DNA of 64,000 nucleotides. Source: Verrucomicrobia bacterium UBA1200. Lineage in GTDB: Bacteria; Verrucomicrobiota; Kiritimatiellia; RFP12; UBA1067. The notes under the pieces were generated by a model. It was given only the letters and a program-made list of their open reading frames with translations. It did no database searches and was not told the origin of the DNA. The stretch spans positions 1 through 64,000 of the forward strand of contig DBXY01000010.1 in NCBI GenBank assembly GCA_002309765.1, in the 5' to 3' direction. Both the position numbers and the translations under genes were made by a program. The stretch's first letter is position 1. The number at the start of each line of letters is the position of its first letter. Below, piece after piece: positions 46,340-54,530 of this stretch.

Positions 46340-46635
46340 GGACAAGGGCGTCCGCCCACCTAACCCGTAACCTTTCCATGGGAAAGTGGTGCGTTACTTT
46401 CGCGTACTACGAAAGAAGTGACGAGGGGAGGGAGTGACGAGTTACGAGTGATGAGTGATGAATGAAATAGTGATTAGGGGAGAAGTAACCGTGTAGAACG
46501 GGGAGTTTGGAAATGAAAAATGAAGAGTGAAGAATGAAGAGTTTGGAGAGTGACGAACTAAGAGTGAAGAGAGATGCTTCGGAATACCACCTAACCACCG
46601 CACCACCTAACCACCGACCAACACGGACACGCCGC
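46340..46635. repeat. composite intergenic repeat, inverted then direct
   Basis: Part of the 615-base gap 46102-46716. It holds palindromes CTTTCC-ATG-GGAAAG and CTTTCG...CGAAAG near 46375-46410, then GAGTGACGAGTTACGAGTGA and GGAAATGAAAAATGAAGAG in inverse orientation, then the direct TGACGAACT...GGAATACCACCTAACC block (46550-46635). The last part recurs after the ATPase gene at 47930-48064. The remaining gap holds the two divergent promoters and no small gene I can support. Confidence 0.65.
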
Positions 46636-46651
46636 ACACCGAAACAAGCCC

Positions 46652-46680
46652 TTGACCCCGACGCAGAGAAATGCTATTAT
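46652..46680 (+). promoter_or_regulatory. promoter of the DUF4143 ATPase gene
   Basis: TTGACC (46652-46657), 17-base spacer, TATTAT (46675-46680), about 36 bases before the start codon. Confidence 0.65.
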
Positions 46681-46716
46681 ACCAACAAATTTCAGCAACT
46701 TCAGAGGAGTTTTCCT

Positions 46717-47931
46717 ATGCACGATAGCAGAATTGAAAGAAAATGGTTTACCGACTGGCTTGCCAGTTGGCGCGACAAGGATGTCATCAAGGTTGTCACC
46801 GGCATCCGCCGTTGTGGAAAAACCACGCTCCTTGAATTGTTCCGTGAACGACTTGCCAATGATGGAGTACCAGTAGATAGTATAATCTCGCTAAACTTTG
46901 AGGATCCCGACTGCGCCTCCTTTGCCAGTTGGCGCGAAGCATGGGAATTCATCAAGCCCGGCATAAAACAAACCGGCAAGACATACATCTTTCTTGACGA
47001 AGTTCAGAACGTTCCCGAATTCGAGAAGCTCGTTGACGGACTCTACTCCCGCAAGAACCTTGATGTGTACATCACCGGTTCCAATGCAAAATTCCTCTCT
47101 GGCGAGCTGGCCACATTCCTCACAGGACGCTATGTCGAAATCCGGCTTCAGCCTCTGTATTTCGCAGAATACCTCACGCTGTTTCCCAAACACGACGCCC
47201 ATGCAGTGTTCAACGACTTTCTGCGCTTCGGCGGCTTCCCCTTTGCCGCACAGCTTGCAAACGGCTCCCGCTCCCAGCACGACTACCTCTCGGGCATCCT
47301 CGATACGATTCTTTACAAAGACGTCATGGCGCGAAACGGCTACCGCGACGCAGCGACCCTCAAGCGCATCGTCCGTTTCCTCTTTGACAACATCGGCAAC
47401 CTGCTTTCTGTTAACAAGATCGTCGGAATGTTCAAAAGCGAAGGGTTCTCCGTGCCGCATGCCACGCTTGACACCTACATAGATGCCCTATGCCAGACTT
47501 TCCTTCTCGACAGGGTTGACCGTTACGACATCAAAGGGCGGCAGTATCTCAAGACGACGGCAAAGTACTACATTGCCGACATGGGACTCCGCCGTACGCT
47601 TCTCGGGACGAAAGGAGAGGATTTCGGACACCTACTCGAGAATGCCGTGTACCTTGAACTCCGCCGCCGTTTCCGCGAAATCTACGTCGGGGTACTTAAC
47701 GACGGTGAAGTCGATTTTGTGACAATCGAAAACGGAATCCCCTGTTACTTCCAAGTGGCATACACCGTCCGCTCCGAAACAACGCTCGCCCGCGAACTTT
47801 CCCCGCTCAAATCCATCCGCGACAACCATCCGAAGTTCCTGCTCACGCTCGACAATGACCCGCCGCTCGACCACGGCGGCATCAAGCGCCTGAACATCGT
47901 CGATTTCCTGCTCGACTCCTGGAGAGAGTGA
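46717..47931 (+). CDS. AAA-type ATPase with DUF4143 C-terminal domain
   Basis: 404 residues from the ATG at 46717, which has AGAGGAG upstream; the open frame to 46534 runs through the repeat and promoter and is not coding. The ATPase domain has Walker A 'VVTGIRRCGKTTLLELF', Walker B 'TYIFLDEVQNVPEFEKLVDG', sensor 'VYITGSNAKFLSGELATFL' and 'GRYVEIRLQPLYFAEYLTLF'. The C-terminal DUF4143 part has 'YYIADMGLRRTLLG', 'GHLLENAVYLELRRR' and 'GEVDFVTIENGIPCYFQVAY', which resembles a PD-(D/E)xK nuclease-like core. These proteins are common, often in many copies, in anaerobes, and their role is unknown. The gene is GC-richer than the TcmP cassette. Related direct repeats flank it. Confidence 0.9.
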   Translation: MHDSRIERKWFTDWLASWRDKDVIKVVTGIRRCGKTTLLELFRERLANDGVPVDSIISLNFEDPDCASFASWREAWEFIKPGIKQTGKTYIFLDEVQNVPEFEKLVDGLYSRKNLDVYITGSNAKFLSGELATFLTGRYVEIRLQPLYFAEYLTLFPKHDAHAVFNDFLRFGGFPFAAQLANGSRSQHDYLSGILDTILYKDVMARNGYRDAATLKRIVRFLFDNIGNLLSVNKIVGMFKSEGFSVPHATLDTYIDALCQTFLLDRVDRYDIKGRQYLKTTAKYYIADMGLRRTLLGTKGEDFGHLLENAVYLELRRRFREIYVGVLNDGEVDFVTIENGIPCYFQVAYTVRSETTLARELSPLKSIRDNHPKFLLTLDNDPPLDHGGIKRLNIVDFLLDSWRE

Positions 47932-48252
47932 CGAGTGACGAACTACGAGTGAAGAGTGAAGGAAGTTACGAATTACGAGCGACAAGAGATTCTTTGGAAT
48001 ACCACTTAACCACCGTACCACCTAACCACCGCACCATTTAACCACAGACCAACACGACCCGCCGCGCTTTGCGAACTTTGCGCCCTTTGCGGCTAAACAT
48101 AAACCGGCCGCGACGGAGCGCGGCGAGCCCGCTTGTCCGCCGTAACCTCTTGACCCGCCGTAGCCTTGGTGTTGGCGGTTAGCGCAGGCGGTTAGCGGCG
48201 GCGGAACCACCGCACCACCTAACCACTAACGACTAGTCGCTAGCGACTAACC
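47930..48252. repeat. composite repeat and palindromes after the ATPase gene
   Basis: Fills the 340-base gap 47932-48271. First a TGACGAACT...GGAATACCACTTAACC block like that at 46550-46635, then ACCACCGCACC-type runs, then CTTGTCCGCCGTA / CGGAACCACCGCACC REP-like sequence with GGAACCACCGCACCA at 48203-48217, and last the perfect palindrome TAGTCGCTAGCGACTA (48234-48249). No gene is seen in it. Confidence 0.65.
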
Positions 48253-48271
48253 GCTAGCGACTATTTCAATT

Positions 48272-49192
48272 TCATTTGAGGTGACGTACTTGGCCGTTGC
48301 CCGACACGGTACCGGAAAAAACGCAACCGGGGGCGAAATCCACCGAGGCGTTCTCTAGCATAATCAATCCGTCACCGCTGACGTTCTCCAAAGTTTCAAT
48401 GGCGTCTTTTAATGCCAAAACCCCTTTGCCGCAAATCTTAACCGGATAACCCGGCGGCACCACGTCCTTAACCGCCAACGGAAACACTTTCCCCGCCGCA
48501 GTAAAACGTTCCGCAGGCGCGACAAAACCATTTACACTGCCAACCGCAGTCCAATAAACGGTGTCTCCGATTTTGTGACCGATTTCCAATGTCCAGCTGT
48601 CAGGATCGCGGCCGATGGCATCGTTAGCGGTAACAAACGAATATCCGTTGAAAACCGCCTCAGAGCCGAACTCCACGGTAAACGGGTTTCGATAACATTT
48701 GGTTTTCAAATCGCCGTCGTACCCTTTGTCAACGCCTTCGTTCACCGCGCCGCCACCTTGCGGGCCGAAAGGCTTGGTACCGGCGGGAATCACCACCGGT
48801 TTGCCGTCCAAAAACAACCGGAACTCGCTAAACTGGGAACCGGATCCTGCCCATTCCGGCGCCCCCGCGTTCCCCGGGCGGGTTTTGGTTACGTTCCACC
48901 GCAAATACTTGGCCGACACCGTAGCCGGACCTTGGTTTTGAGCCGAAATGCGGACCGTGCCCTCGCGGATTTCCAACCCCTGGTTGTTTAACAAGGCTCC
49001 GCACAGGTCTAACGTTCCCGGACCGGATTTTACCAGCACATCCCCGGAAAAACGCTTTTCCGGCCCATACTTAACGGTTTGAACGGCTGGCACATCTACG
49101 GTTTCCGAAAATACGGTAACGGCGAACATGGCCACGCCCAAAGCCATAAGATAATGGTTTCGCATAATCATTTGTTTCAAAAGTTTATTCAT
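48272..49192 (-). CDS. small secreted discoidin-like protein
   Basis: 306 residues from the ATG at 49192, which overlaps the stop of the dihaem gene by 8 bases; GGAG lies 4 bases before it. The frame is open to 49597 but that part is out of frame with a real gene. The N-terminus 'MRNHYLMALGVAMFAVTVF' is a signal peptide. 'LRWNVTKTRPGNAGAPEW', 'SEFRLFLDGKPVVI' and 'NGYSFVTANDAIGRDPDSWT' look like a galactose-binding (discoidin) beta-sandwich. The C-terminal part ('GKGVLALKDAIETLENVSG') resembles autotransporter-type beta strands. A sugar- or surface-binding role is inferred. Translation coupling ties it to the dihaem/FGE-like gene. Confidence 0.7.
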   Translation of the reverse strand: MNKLLKQMIMRNHYLMALGVAMFAVTVFSETVDVPAVQTVKYGPEKRFSGDVLVKSGPGTLDLCGALLNNQGLEIREGTVRISAQNQGPATVSAKYLRWNVTKTRPGNAGAPEWAGSGSQFSEFRLFLDGKPVVIPAGTKPFGPQGGGAVNEGVDKGYDGDLKTKCYRNPFTVEFGSEAVFNGYSFVTANDAIGRDPDSWTLEIGHKIGDTVYWTAVGSVNGFVAPAERFTAAGKVFPLAVKDVVPPGYPVKICGKGVLALKDAIETLENVSGDGLIMLENASVDFAPGCVFSGTVSGNGQVRHLK

Positions 49193-52100
49193 CGCACTCC
49201 AAAACCACCCGGAAGCCCACATCATAAACCGTCTGCCACGGCTCATATCCAAGCCGGTACGAACTGGTGCCATCACGGGGACGGGATGCGAACGAACCGC
49301 CGCGCACGGTTTTCTTGCGGCCGGAGGTGCCGTCGTTACGACCGTCAGACTCCAAATACGGATACGGCACATAATCGGAACGGGTCCACTCGCTCGCATT
49401 GCCGTGCATATCGTACAGTCCCCAACGGTTGACGTTGGCCCGCCCGGTGAAATTGAGACAGAACCAGTCATCCTGCCAACGTTCTTCATGCAGCGGGAAA
49501 TTCTGTTCGATACGGAAAGGATGGCGGACGCGAATATTCCCGCCGCCATTAAAGCCCACCACCTGATAACGCACATCCCGGTCGGCAAAGTTGGCATAAC
49601 GAGAGAAATCGTCGTCCAACCCGCCCCAAGGGAATGGGGTAGCGGTGCCGGACCTGGCCGCCCACTCCCATTGGGCCTCGGTAGGCAAATCCGCCTTTAC
49701 GTTGCAGGTCTTAGATAGCCAGGCGCAAAAATCGCGCGCCCGATTCCAGCTAACCCGCATCACCGGCATCCGGCGGTGGTTGCCGACATGGCCGGGGAAC
49801 ACGTGATCTTTGCCAAATTCGTCCTGATAACGCGAATCATGGTGAGGATCGAAAACGTTGTACTGCTGGTTCTGAATCTCCATTTCCGAAATCCAAAACG
49901 GTTTGGCGATCGTAACCGCCGCCAACGGAAATTCATCGGGATATCCTGAATCACTTCCCATCACAAACCGCCCGGCCGGGATCCGGCGGAAGGTAATCGA
50001 TTGCCCACCGCTAATAACCAGCGTCTTGGAGGTGACGGGAGCGAGTTCGTTAATCGCGCCCAACTGCGCGTCAGCGCTTTGCAGCTCGTTCATCGGCCAC
50101 CCCGCCAACGTCAGTTTTTCCGCCGGTTTCACCTGCGACGGAGCGACCGGCTTAATATCGCGCTTACCCACGACCGCCGCGTAACGGTCATGCTCTGCCT
50201 CGGGGTTGTCGTCATGGCCGGCATAAGCGATCTGAAGCTCCAGCCGACGTTTCACCTGATCAGGAACCGGAGCCTGAATCCAGTTGTCCGGCTTCTCCAA
50301 CGACGGCGGATTCCATTTTCCGTAAAACGGACAGTTCAGGTCGATCCACTCGAAAATTTTGCGGAAATCTTCCGGCGCGACCTTAACCCCGTGGTGACCT
50401 TTGCGCAACATCTGGACCAACGGACTGGTGGAAGCGTGGTAATCCATCGGCGGCAGCAACGTCACTTCCGATTCCGGGCCGGGGCGGTGAATATAGGGAT
50501 GCAACACCCGGTACGCTTCTTCCGCACTGCCCATCCAGAGCCGCTTGCCGTTCAACCCATTTGCGGCATAGCCGCCTTGGTCGGCTTTGGCCGCCGGCGA
50601 TTTTTCCTTGTCGCCATGGCAGTTCATGCAATACTTGCGCACCAGCGGAAACATCTCATTGGCAAATCCCCAAGGGCGGACGCCATCGGCATCGGTGGGC
50701 GTGATCTTTTGTCCCTGCGGATGCTTTTCGTCCGCGATGGTCCGTTTCGTGTTGGGCAAAGATGTCCGATTGTCTTCATGACAACCGGTACACGAAATGC
50801 GTTCGCCCGGCATTCCCACGATCCATGACCGCATCAACTGCACGGCGCAACCGTCGGCATCGAGCGGCTGCAACGAAACCGGAGTGTTCGCCGGCATTTC
50901 AAAGCAGCAGCTTCCGTCTTCCTCGACATCCACCGTACCCAATATGCGTTTTACGTCCCAACTGGACTCCACCCGATCCAAACCGGTCTTGGAGTGTCCG
51001 CCGGTCTTGTGGTAGTTGTAATGGTAACTGAACAAACGGAGTTTTTTCACCAAACCACGGGGAATCCCCGCCAATCCCGGCCCGCTATAAATGTCGGCGA
51101 CATGCACACTGCAGGTTTTAGCGCCCTTCACGGAACGGTCGGGAATCACCGGCGGGCGTTCTCGCGGCACAAAAGGTATCGCCTCAATATAAATCCCGTC
51201 ATCCGCCTCGGCGATCAGCGTTATGTTGTCGAAGATATCGACCAGATAAATGCCCAGCAGCGCGTCATCGGCGCCTTTAACCGTAGCCAGAAAATATTTG
51301 GAATCCAGCGGCCAAGGATGAGAAAAATACGGCTTACCACGGGCGAACTGGTTCATGGTGTACGGGTCGGCCATATCCCCGGACACGTCCTGACCGTAAC
51401 CAGGGAATTCATGCACCAACCCGGTTTTCTCTTTCGGGAAGGTCTTGGCCGGAATGCGCAGCGTGTGCATCGCCGGTCCCCAATCACGGTCGGGAGGGTC
51501 GTAGCGGAACGGATAGTTGCGCGCCAACGTGGGGTCGACCAAAAAGAATCTGCCGATTTCCGCGCGGTCGTGGTGTCCTCCGGCAATCATCGTAATCAAA
51601 TGCGAATCGCCAGGGACGGAACGGGCGCAATAGAAGAAGGTCGGAACAAAAGAGTTGGAACCCCACATCGCCAGCTGCCCCACCCCGTCGGGGTTCATCG
51701 TCATCAGCACGCGCGACCAGTAGTGCGGCTGGTCGGAATATTCCCAACGGGTATAAATGATTCGTCCGTCGTGGGTGACGTTTGGGGTGTAGTCGGAGTC
51801 TTGCTCGTAAGTGAGCTGGCGGATTTCACCGGTCACGCGGTCCTTGCGGTACAGCACCGCCATCGGCATATTGCCGTCCTCGCACGGCAGAAACTGGTAA
51901 GCCGCGGTGCCGAGCATCACAAACTGGTCGGGGTTAGGAAGATAACAGGCATCCCACCACTGGATATCCATGTGTTCCGCCGGCGAAAGCAACTCCGGGG
52001 TCTGGTAAGGCGGTTGCGCGGATAATTTTGAAAAATCGGTTTTGATCTCATAAACGCCAAAGAGGTTGTTGGTGCCCCGGTAACCGGTAAAGAGAATCCT

Positions 52101-52676
52101 CGACGCGTCAAAGTCCAGATCAATGTCACGCACGATGGAGGTTCTGTCCTCCGGCTTGTAGAGGGGCTTAAACTCCGGCTTGCCGCGCAGATTCGAGAGC
52201 ACCCCGATCTCGTTTTCAAAACCATTGCGCGGGGCAACCATGTGGTTCTCGGCGTTTAACCCGGTCATACCCATGCTTCGACCGCCGAACGCGCCCCGCG
52301 GGTTGCCAAGCTTACGGTGAACGCAAAGAATCTGGTCGAAATCCAGCAGCGGGTTGGCGAGCATCGCCGCACGGTAACCCTCCACCGCCTTAACCGCCTC
52401 GGCGCAACGCGCCGGATCGCCGCTCTTCAACGCTTTGCGTATCTCCTCCAAATTATTGACGAGCGTCTCTACCGTCTGATGGTGACGCTCCCACTCGTAT
52501 TTGGGATTGCGCTTCAAATCCGCCAATGCCCGGCGGGCGGCTTCAGGCTGAAACCAGCGCAACTGTTCTTGCGCCCGGCGCACCTCAGCGGCATCAGGGG
52601 TATCAGCGAAAAGACAACTCGACGACAAAGCCATCAATGTTAACGCCAGAAAGCACCCTAAATTCCCCTTAAACAT
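49185..52676 (-). CDS. secreted dihaem hydrazine-synthase-alpha-like protein fused to an FGE-like domain
   Basis: 1163 residues from the ATG at 52676, with GGAGG 5 bases before it and a signal peptide (MFKGNLGCFLALTLMALSS); the frame is open to 52724. Domains: helical start; a TolB/PD40-like propeller (about 170-500, 'DGRIIYTRWEYSDQPHYW', 'RDIDLDFDASRILFTG'); a hydrazine-synthase-alpha-like middle region; two haem-c motifs, CTGCH (629-633) and CMNCH (683-687); and a C-terminal SUMF1/FGE-like domain (about 885-1160, 'ADLPTEAQWEWAARSG', 'WGLYDMHGNASEWTRS', 'VRGGSFASRPRDG'). The FGE cysteines are missing. Such proteins are common in Planctomycetes and Verrucomicrobia; hydrazine synthesis is not implied. 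Neighbours are an OppC-like permease 44 bases upstream and the discoidin-like gene. Confidence 0.85.
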   Translation of the reverse strand: MFKGNLGCFLALTLMALSSSCLFADTPDAAEVRRAQEQLRWFQPEAARRALADLKRNPKYEWERHHQTVETLVNNLEEIRKALKSGDPARCAEAVKAVEGYRAAMLANPLLDFDQILCVHRKLGNPRGAFGGRSMGMTGLNAENHMVAPRNGFENEIGVLSNLRGKPEFKPLYKPEDRTSIVRDIDLDFDASRILFTGYRGTNNLFGVYEIKTDFSKLSAQPPYQTPELLSPAEHMDIQWWDACYLPNPDQFVMLGTAAYQFLPCEDGNMPMAVLYRKDRVTGEIRQLTYEQDSDYTPNVTHDGRIIYTRWEYSDQPHYWSRVLMTMNPDGVGQLAMWGSNSFVPTFFYCARSVPGDSHLITMIAGGHHDRAEIGRFFLVDPTLARNYPFRYDPPDRDWGPAMHTLRIPAKTFPKEKTGLVHEFPGYGQDVSGDMADPYTMNQFARGKPYFSHPWPLDSKYFLATVKGADDALLGIYLVDIFDNITLIAEADDGIYIEAIPFVPRERPPVIPDRSVKGAKTCSVHVADIYSGPGLAGIPRGLVKKLRLFSYHYNYHKTGGHSKTGLDRVESSWDVKRILGTVDVEEDGSCCFEMPANTPVSLQPLDADGCAVQLMRSWIVGMPGERISCTGCHEDNRTSLPNTKRTIADEKHPQGQKITPTDADGVRPWGFANEMFPLVRKYCMNCHGDKEKSPAAKADQGGYAANGLNGKRLWMGSAEEAYRVLHPYIHRPGPESEVTLLPPMDYHASTSPLVQMLRKGHHGVKVAPEDFRKIFEWIDLNCPFYGKWNPPSLEKPDNWIQAPVPDQVKRRLELQIAYAGHDDNPEAEHDRYAAVVGKRDIKPVAPSQVKPAEKLTLAGWPMNELQSADAQLGAINELAPVTSKTLVISGGQSITFRRIPAGRFVMGSDSGYPDEFPLAAVTIAKPFWISEMEIQNQQYNVFDPHHDSRYQDEFGKDHVFPGHVGNHRRMPVMRVSWNRARDFCAWLSKTCNVKADLPTEAQWEWAARSGTATPFPWGGLDDDFSRYANFADRDVRYQVVGFNGGGNIRVRHPFRIEQNFPLHEERWQDDWFCLNFTGRANVNRWGLYDMHGNASEWTRSDYVPYPYLESDGRNDGTSGRKKTVRGGSFASRPRDGTSSYRLGYEPWQTVYDVGFRVVLECDE

Positions 52677-52720
52677 ACCAACCTCCCCCCCGTTAATCCG
52701 CAATGCGGAACTAAAAACCG

Positions 52721-53620
52721 TCAATCCCGTAACGCCGGATCAAGCATATCCCGCAATGAATCCGCGAGATGGTTAAACACCAGCACCAGAAGGAAAATCG
52801 CCAGCGTAACAAAGGTCATCTCCCACCAAATGCCCTGCCACAGACGAAGCCGGGCATTGTTGATCATAATCCCCCACGACGGTTCTCCCTGCACCCCAAT
52901 TCCCAAAAAGCTGATGAACACCTCGGTGGAAACCGAAGCCGGAAAACGGATTGAGAAAGCGATGAGAATAATATGCGACACATTGGGCAGAATATGGCGG
53001 AACATAATCCGCCGGTCGCTGTAGCCCAGAACTTTTGCCGCCTGAACATAGGCCCGCGAACGGTGCTTGATGACTTCCCCGCGCACATTGCGGCAAACGC
53101 TCACCCATGTGGTCAAACCGATGCCGAGATAAATGCCCAGCAACCCCTGCCCTACCACCATCGCGATGGCGAGGATAAAGAGCAGACCAGGCATGGAAGC
53201 CACCGTAGCGCACAGCCAAACCACCACACTATCCACTTTGCCGCCGCAATACCCGCCGAGACAGCCCAACAGCACCCCCAGCGGAATCGCGATAAGCGAG
53301 GTCATCACCCCGACGTGAAACGCGATCCGGGTACCTTGGACCAGGCATTGCGCCACGTCCCGCCCAAGATTGTCGCTTCCGAGCAGGTACAGGGGCTGTT
53401 CAACGCCATTAACCGGAGCGGGCCGGGTAAAACCGCGGCAGAACCACGGCGGCAGATAGCGCGACTGCTCGTGGACTTCGTTGTAAGGCGGAGTACGGTC
53501 TGCGGCACGATAACGGCGGTAAACCACTTCACCGTAAATCGCCGCGCATGTGTACACCGCAATGACAATCAAACAAAGACGGGTTGACCACCGGCTCCAA
53601 AGTTTTCGCAAAATTTCCAT
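52721..53620 (-). CDS. ABC transporter permease, OppC/DppC family
   Basis: 299 residues from the ATG at 53620; the frame is open to 53641. Six hydrophobic segments are predicted, e.g. 'LCLIVIAVYTCAAIYG', 'GVMTSLIAIPLGVLLGCLGG' and 'MTFVTLAIFLLVLVFN'. 'LLGSDNLGRDVAQCLVQGTR' is the family signature and 'YVQAAKVLGYSDRRIMFRHI' is the EAA loop that contacts the ATPase. OppC normally pairs with OppB, a binding protein and ATPases, none of which is here. It may serve a transporter encoded elsewhere. It follows the TadB gene by 10 bases. Confidence 0.85.
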   Translation of the reverse strand: MEILRKLWSRWSTRLCLIVIAVYTCAAIYGEVVYRRYRAADRTPPYNEVHEQSRYLPPWFCRGFTRPAPVNGVEQPLYLLGSDNLGRDVAQCLVQGTRIAFHVGVMTSLIAIPLGVLLGCLGGYCGGKVDSVVVWLCATVASMPGLLFILAIAMVVGQGLLGIYLGIGLTTWVSVCRNVRGEVIKHRSRAYVQAAKVLGYSDRRIMFRHILPNVSHIILIAFSIRFPASVSTEVFISFLGIGVQGEPSWGIMINNARLRLWQGIWWEMTFVTLAIFLLVLVFNHLADSLRDMLDPALRD

Positions 53621-53630
53621 CGATTCCCCG

Positions 53631-54530
53631 CTACACGTCAATCTTGATGATCTTGCTGATAAAGAACCAACCCACGCAAATCAGCAGGATGGTGAGACCG
53701 ATCGCACCCATACCTTGGGCCGATTTAAAAAACGGCATCATCATCTCGGGTTTAATTACCGTCATCACACCGCCCAGCACCGCCGGCATGAGGGCGACGA
53801 TAATACCCTGTATGCGGCCCTGAGCAGTAAGCGTTAGCACGCGCCGCTCGATCCGAAGCCGCTCGCGAATTGTCATGCCGATTTTATCGAAAATCTCCGT
53901 AAGGTTGCCGCCCGTCCGGCGGGCAATATCGATGGCGGTCACCACCAGCGTAAGGTCTTCCGATCCGACGCGCTGGTCCAAACTTTGCAACGCATCGTAA
54001 AAATTCATTCCGACGCGCATCTGCTGAAGCATAACGCCGAACTCCTGCGAAATCGGCTTTTCGCCGTTCTGCACCACCGTCTCGAACGCCTGGTTGATGC
54101 TGAAGCCGGCCCGAAGCGCGTTGCTCATGCTGCTAAGAGCTTCAACCAGCTGCAAATTGAATGCGCGGCGCCGCCGCACCCGCAAATAGGCCACCAACCG
54201 GCTGGGAACCATCAGCGCCAGCGAGCCGAAAAAAATCCCCAGCACCGCTCCCGCCGCGGTTGACACATAATTGGTCAGCGAAAAGAGCGGGATGAAACAC
54301 AACAGGAACAGCGCCGCGGCCGCCGCCCGGCCAATGTCCGCGATCTTTTTTGCCGGGATGAACAGGAACAGATCTTCAAACTGCCGCGCGGTATTCTCCG
54401 ACATACTCTCCGAGTACGCGCCCGCGCTGGACTGTATGGTGTGGATTATCTGCCATCCGAACGCGCCGAACGCCAATCCCACCAACAGGGTCGCCCCCCA
54501 TTTTAACAGCATCAACCGGTTAGGATCCAT
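53631..54530 (-). CDS. tadB: Tad pilus inner-membrane protein TadB (T2SS-F family)
   Basis: 299 residues from the ATG at 54530, which overlaps the TadA stop by 11 bases and has AGGAGGG just before it. Membrane segments lie near the start ('LLKWGATLLVGLAFGAF'), at 'AAAALFLLCFIPLFSL', and two near the end. The F domain has 'LQLVEALSSMSNALRAGFSI', 'LALVVTAIDIARRTGGNL'-like sequence and 'LTAQGRIQGIIVALMP'. It would form the platform of a Flp-type pilus or secretion machine. Tad loci normally have TadB and TadC; only one is seen here. Confidence 0.85.
   Translation of the reverse strand: MDPNRLMLLKWGATLLVGLAFGAFGWQIIHTIQSSAGAYSESMSENTARQFEDLFLFIPAKKIADIGRAAAAALFLLCFIPLFSLTNYVSTAAGAVLGIFFGSLALMVPSRLVAYLRVRRRRAFNLQLVEALSSMSNALRAGFSINQAFETVVQNGEKPISQEFGVMLQQMRVGMNFYDALQSLDQRVGSEDLTLVVTAIDIARRTGGNLTEIFDKIGMTIRERLRIERRVLTLTAQGRIQGIIVALMPAVLGGVMTVIKPEMMMPFFKSAQGMGAIGLTILLICVGWFFISKIIKIDV

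Noticed and set aside
46534..46716. N-terminal extension of the DUF4143 ATPase
   Set aside because: It runs through repeat DNA and the promoter; the ATG at 46717 has AGAGGAG upstream and starts the conserved part.
9036..48252. CRISPR array in the repeat-rich gaps
   Set aside because: Motifs are short, degenerate and irregularly spaced with no unique spacers of constant length, and no cas gene is present.
50994..52025. Plus-strand open frame of 343 codons
   Set aside because: Antisense to the dihaem/FGE-like gene; no domain.
49185..52676. Hydrazine synthase (anammox)
   Set aside because: The resemblance is to a broad family found in many non-anammox bacteria; no beta or gamma subunit and no hydrazine dehydrogenase is present.
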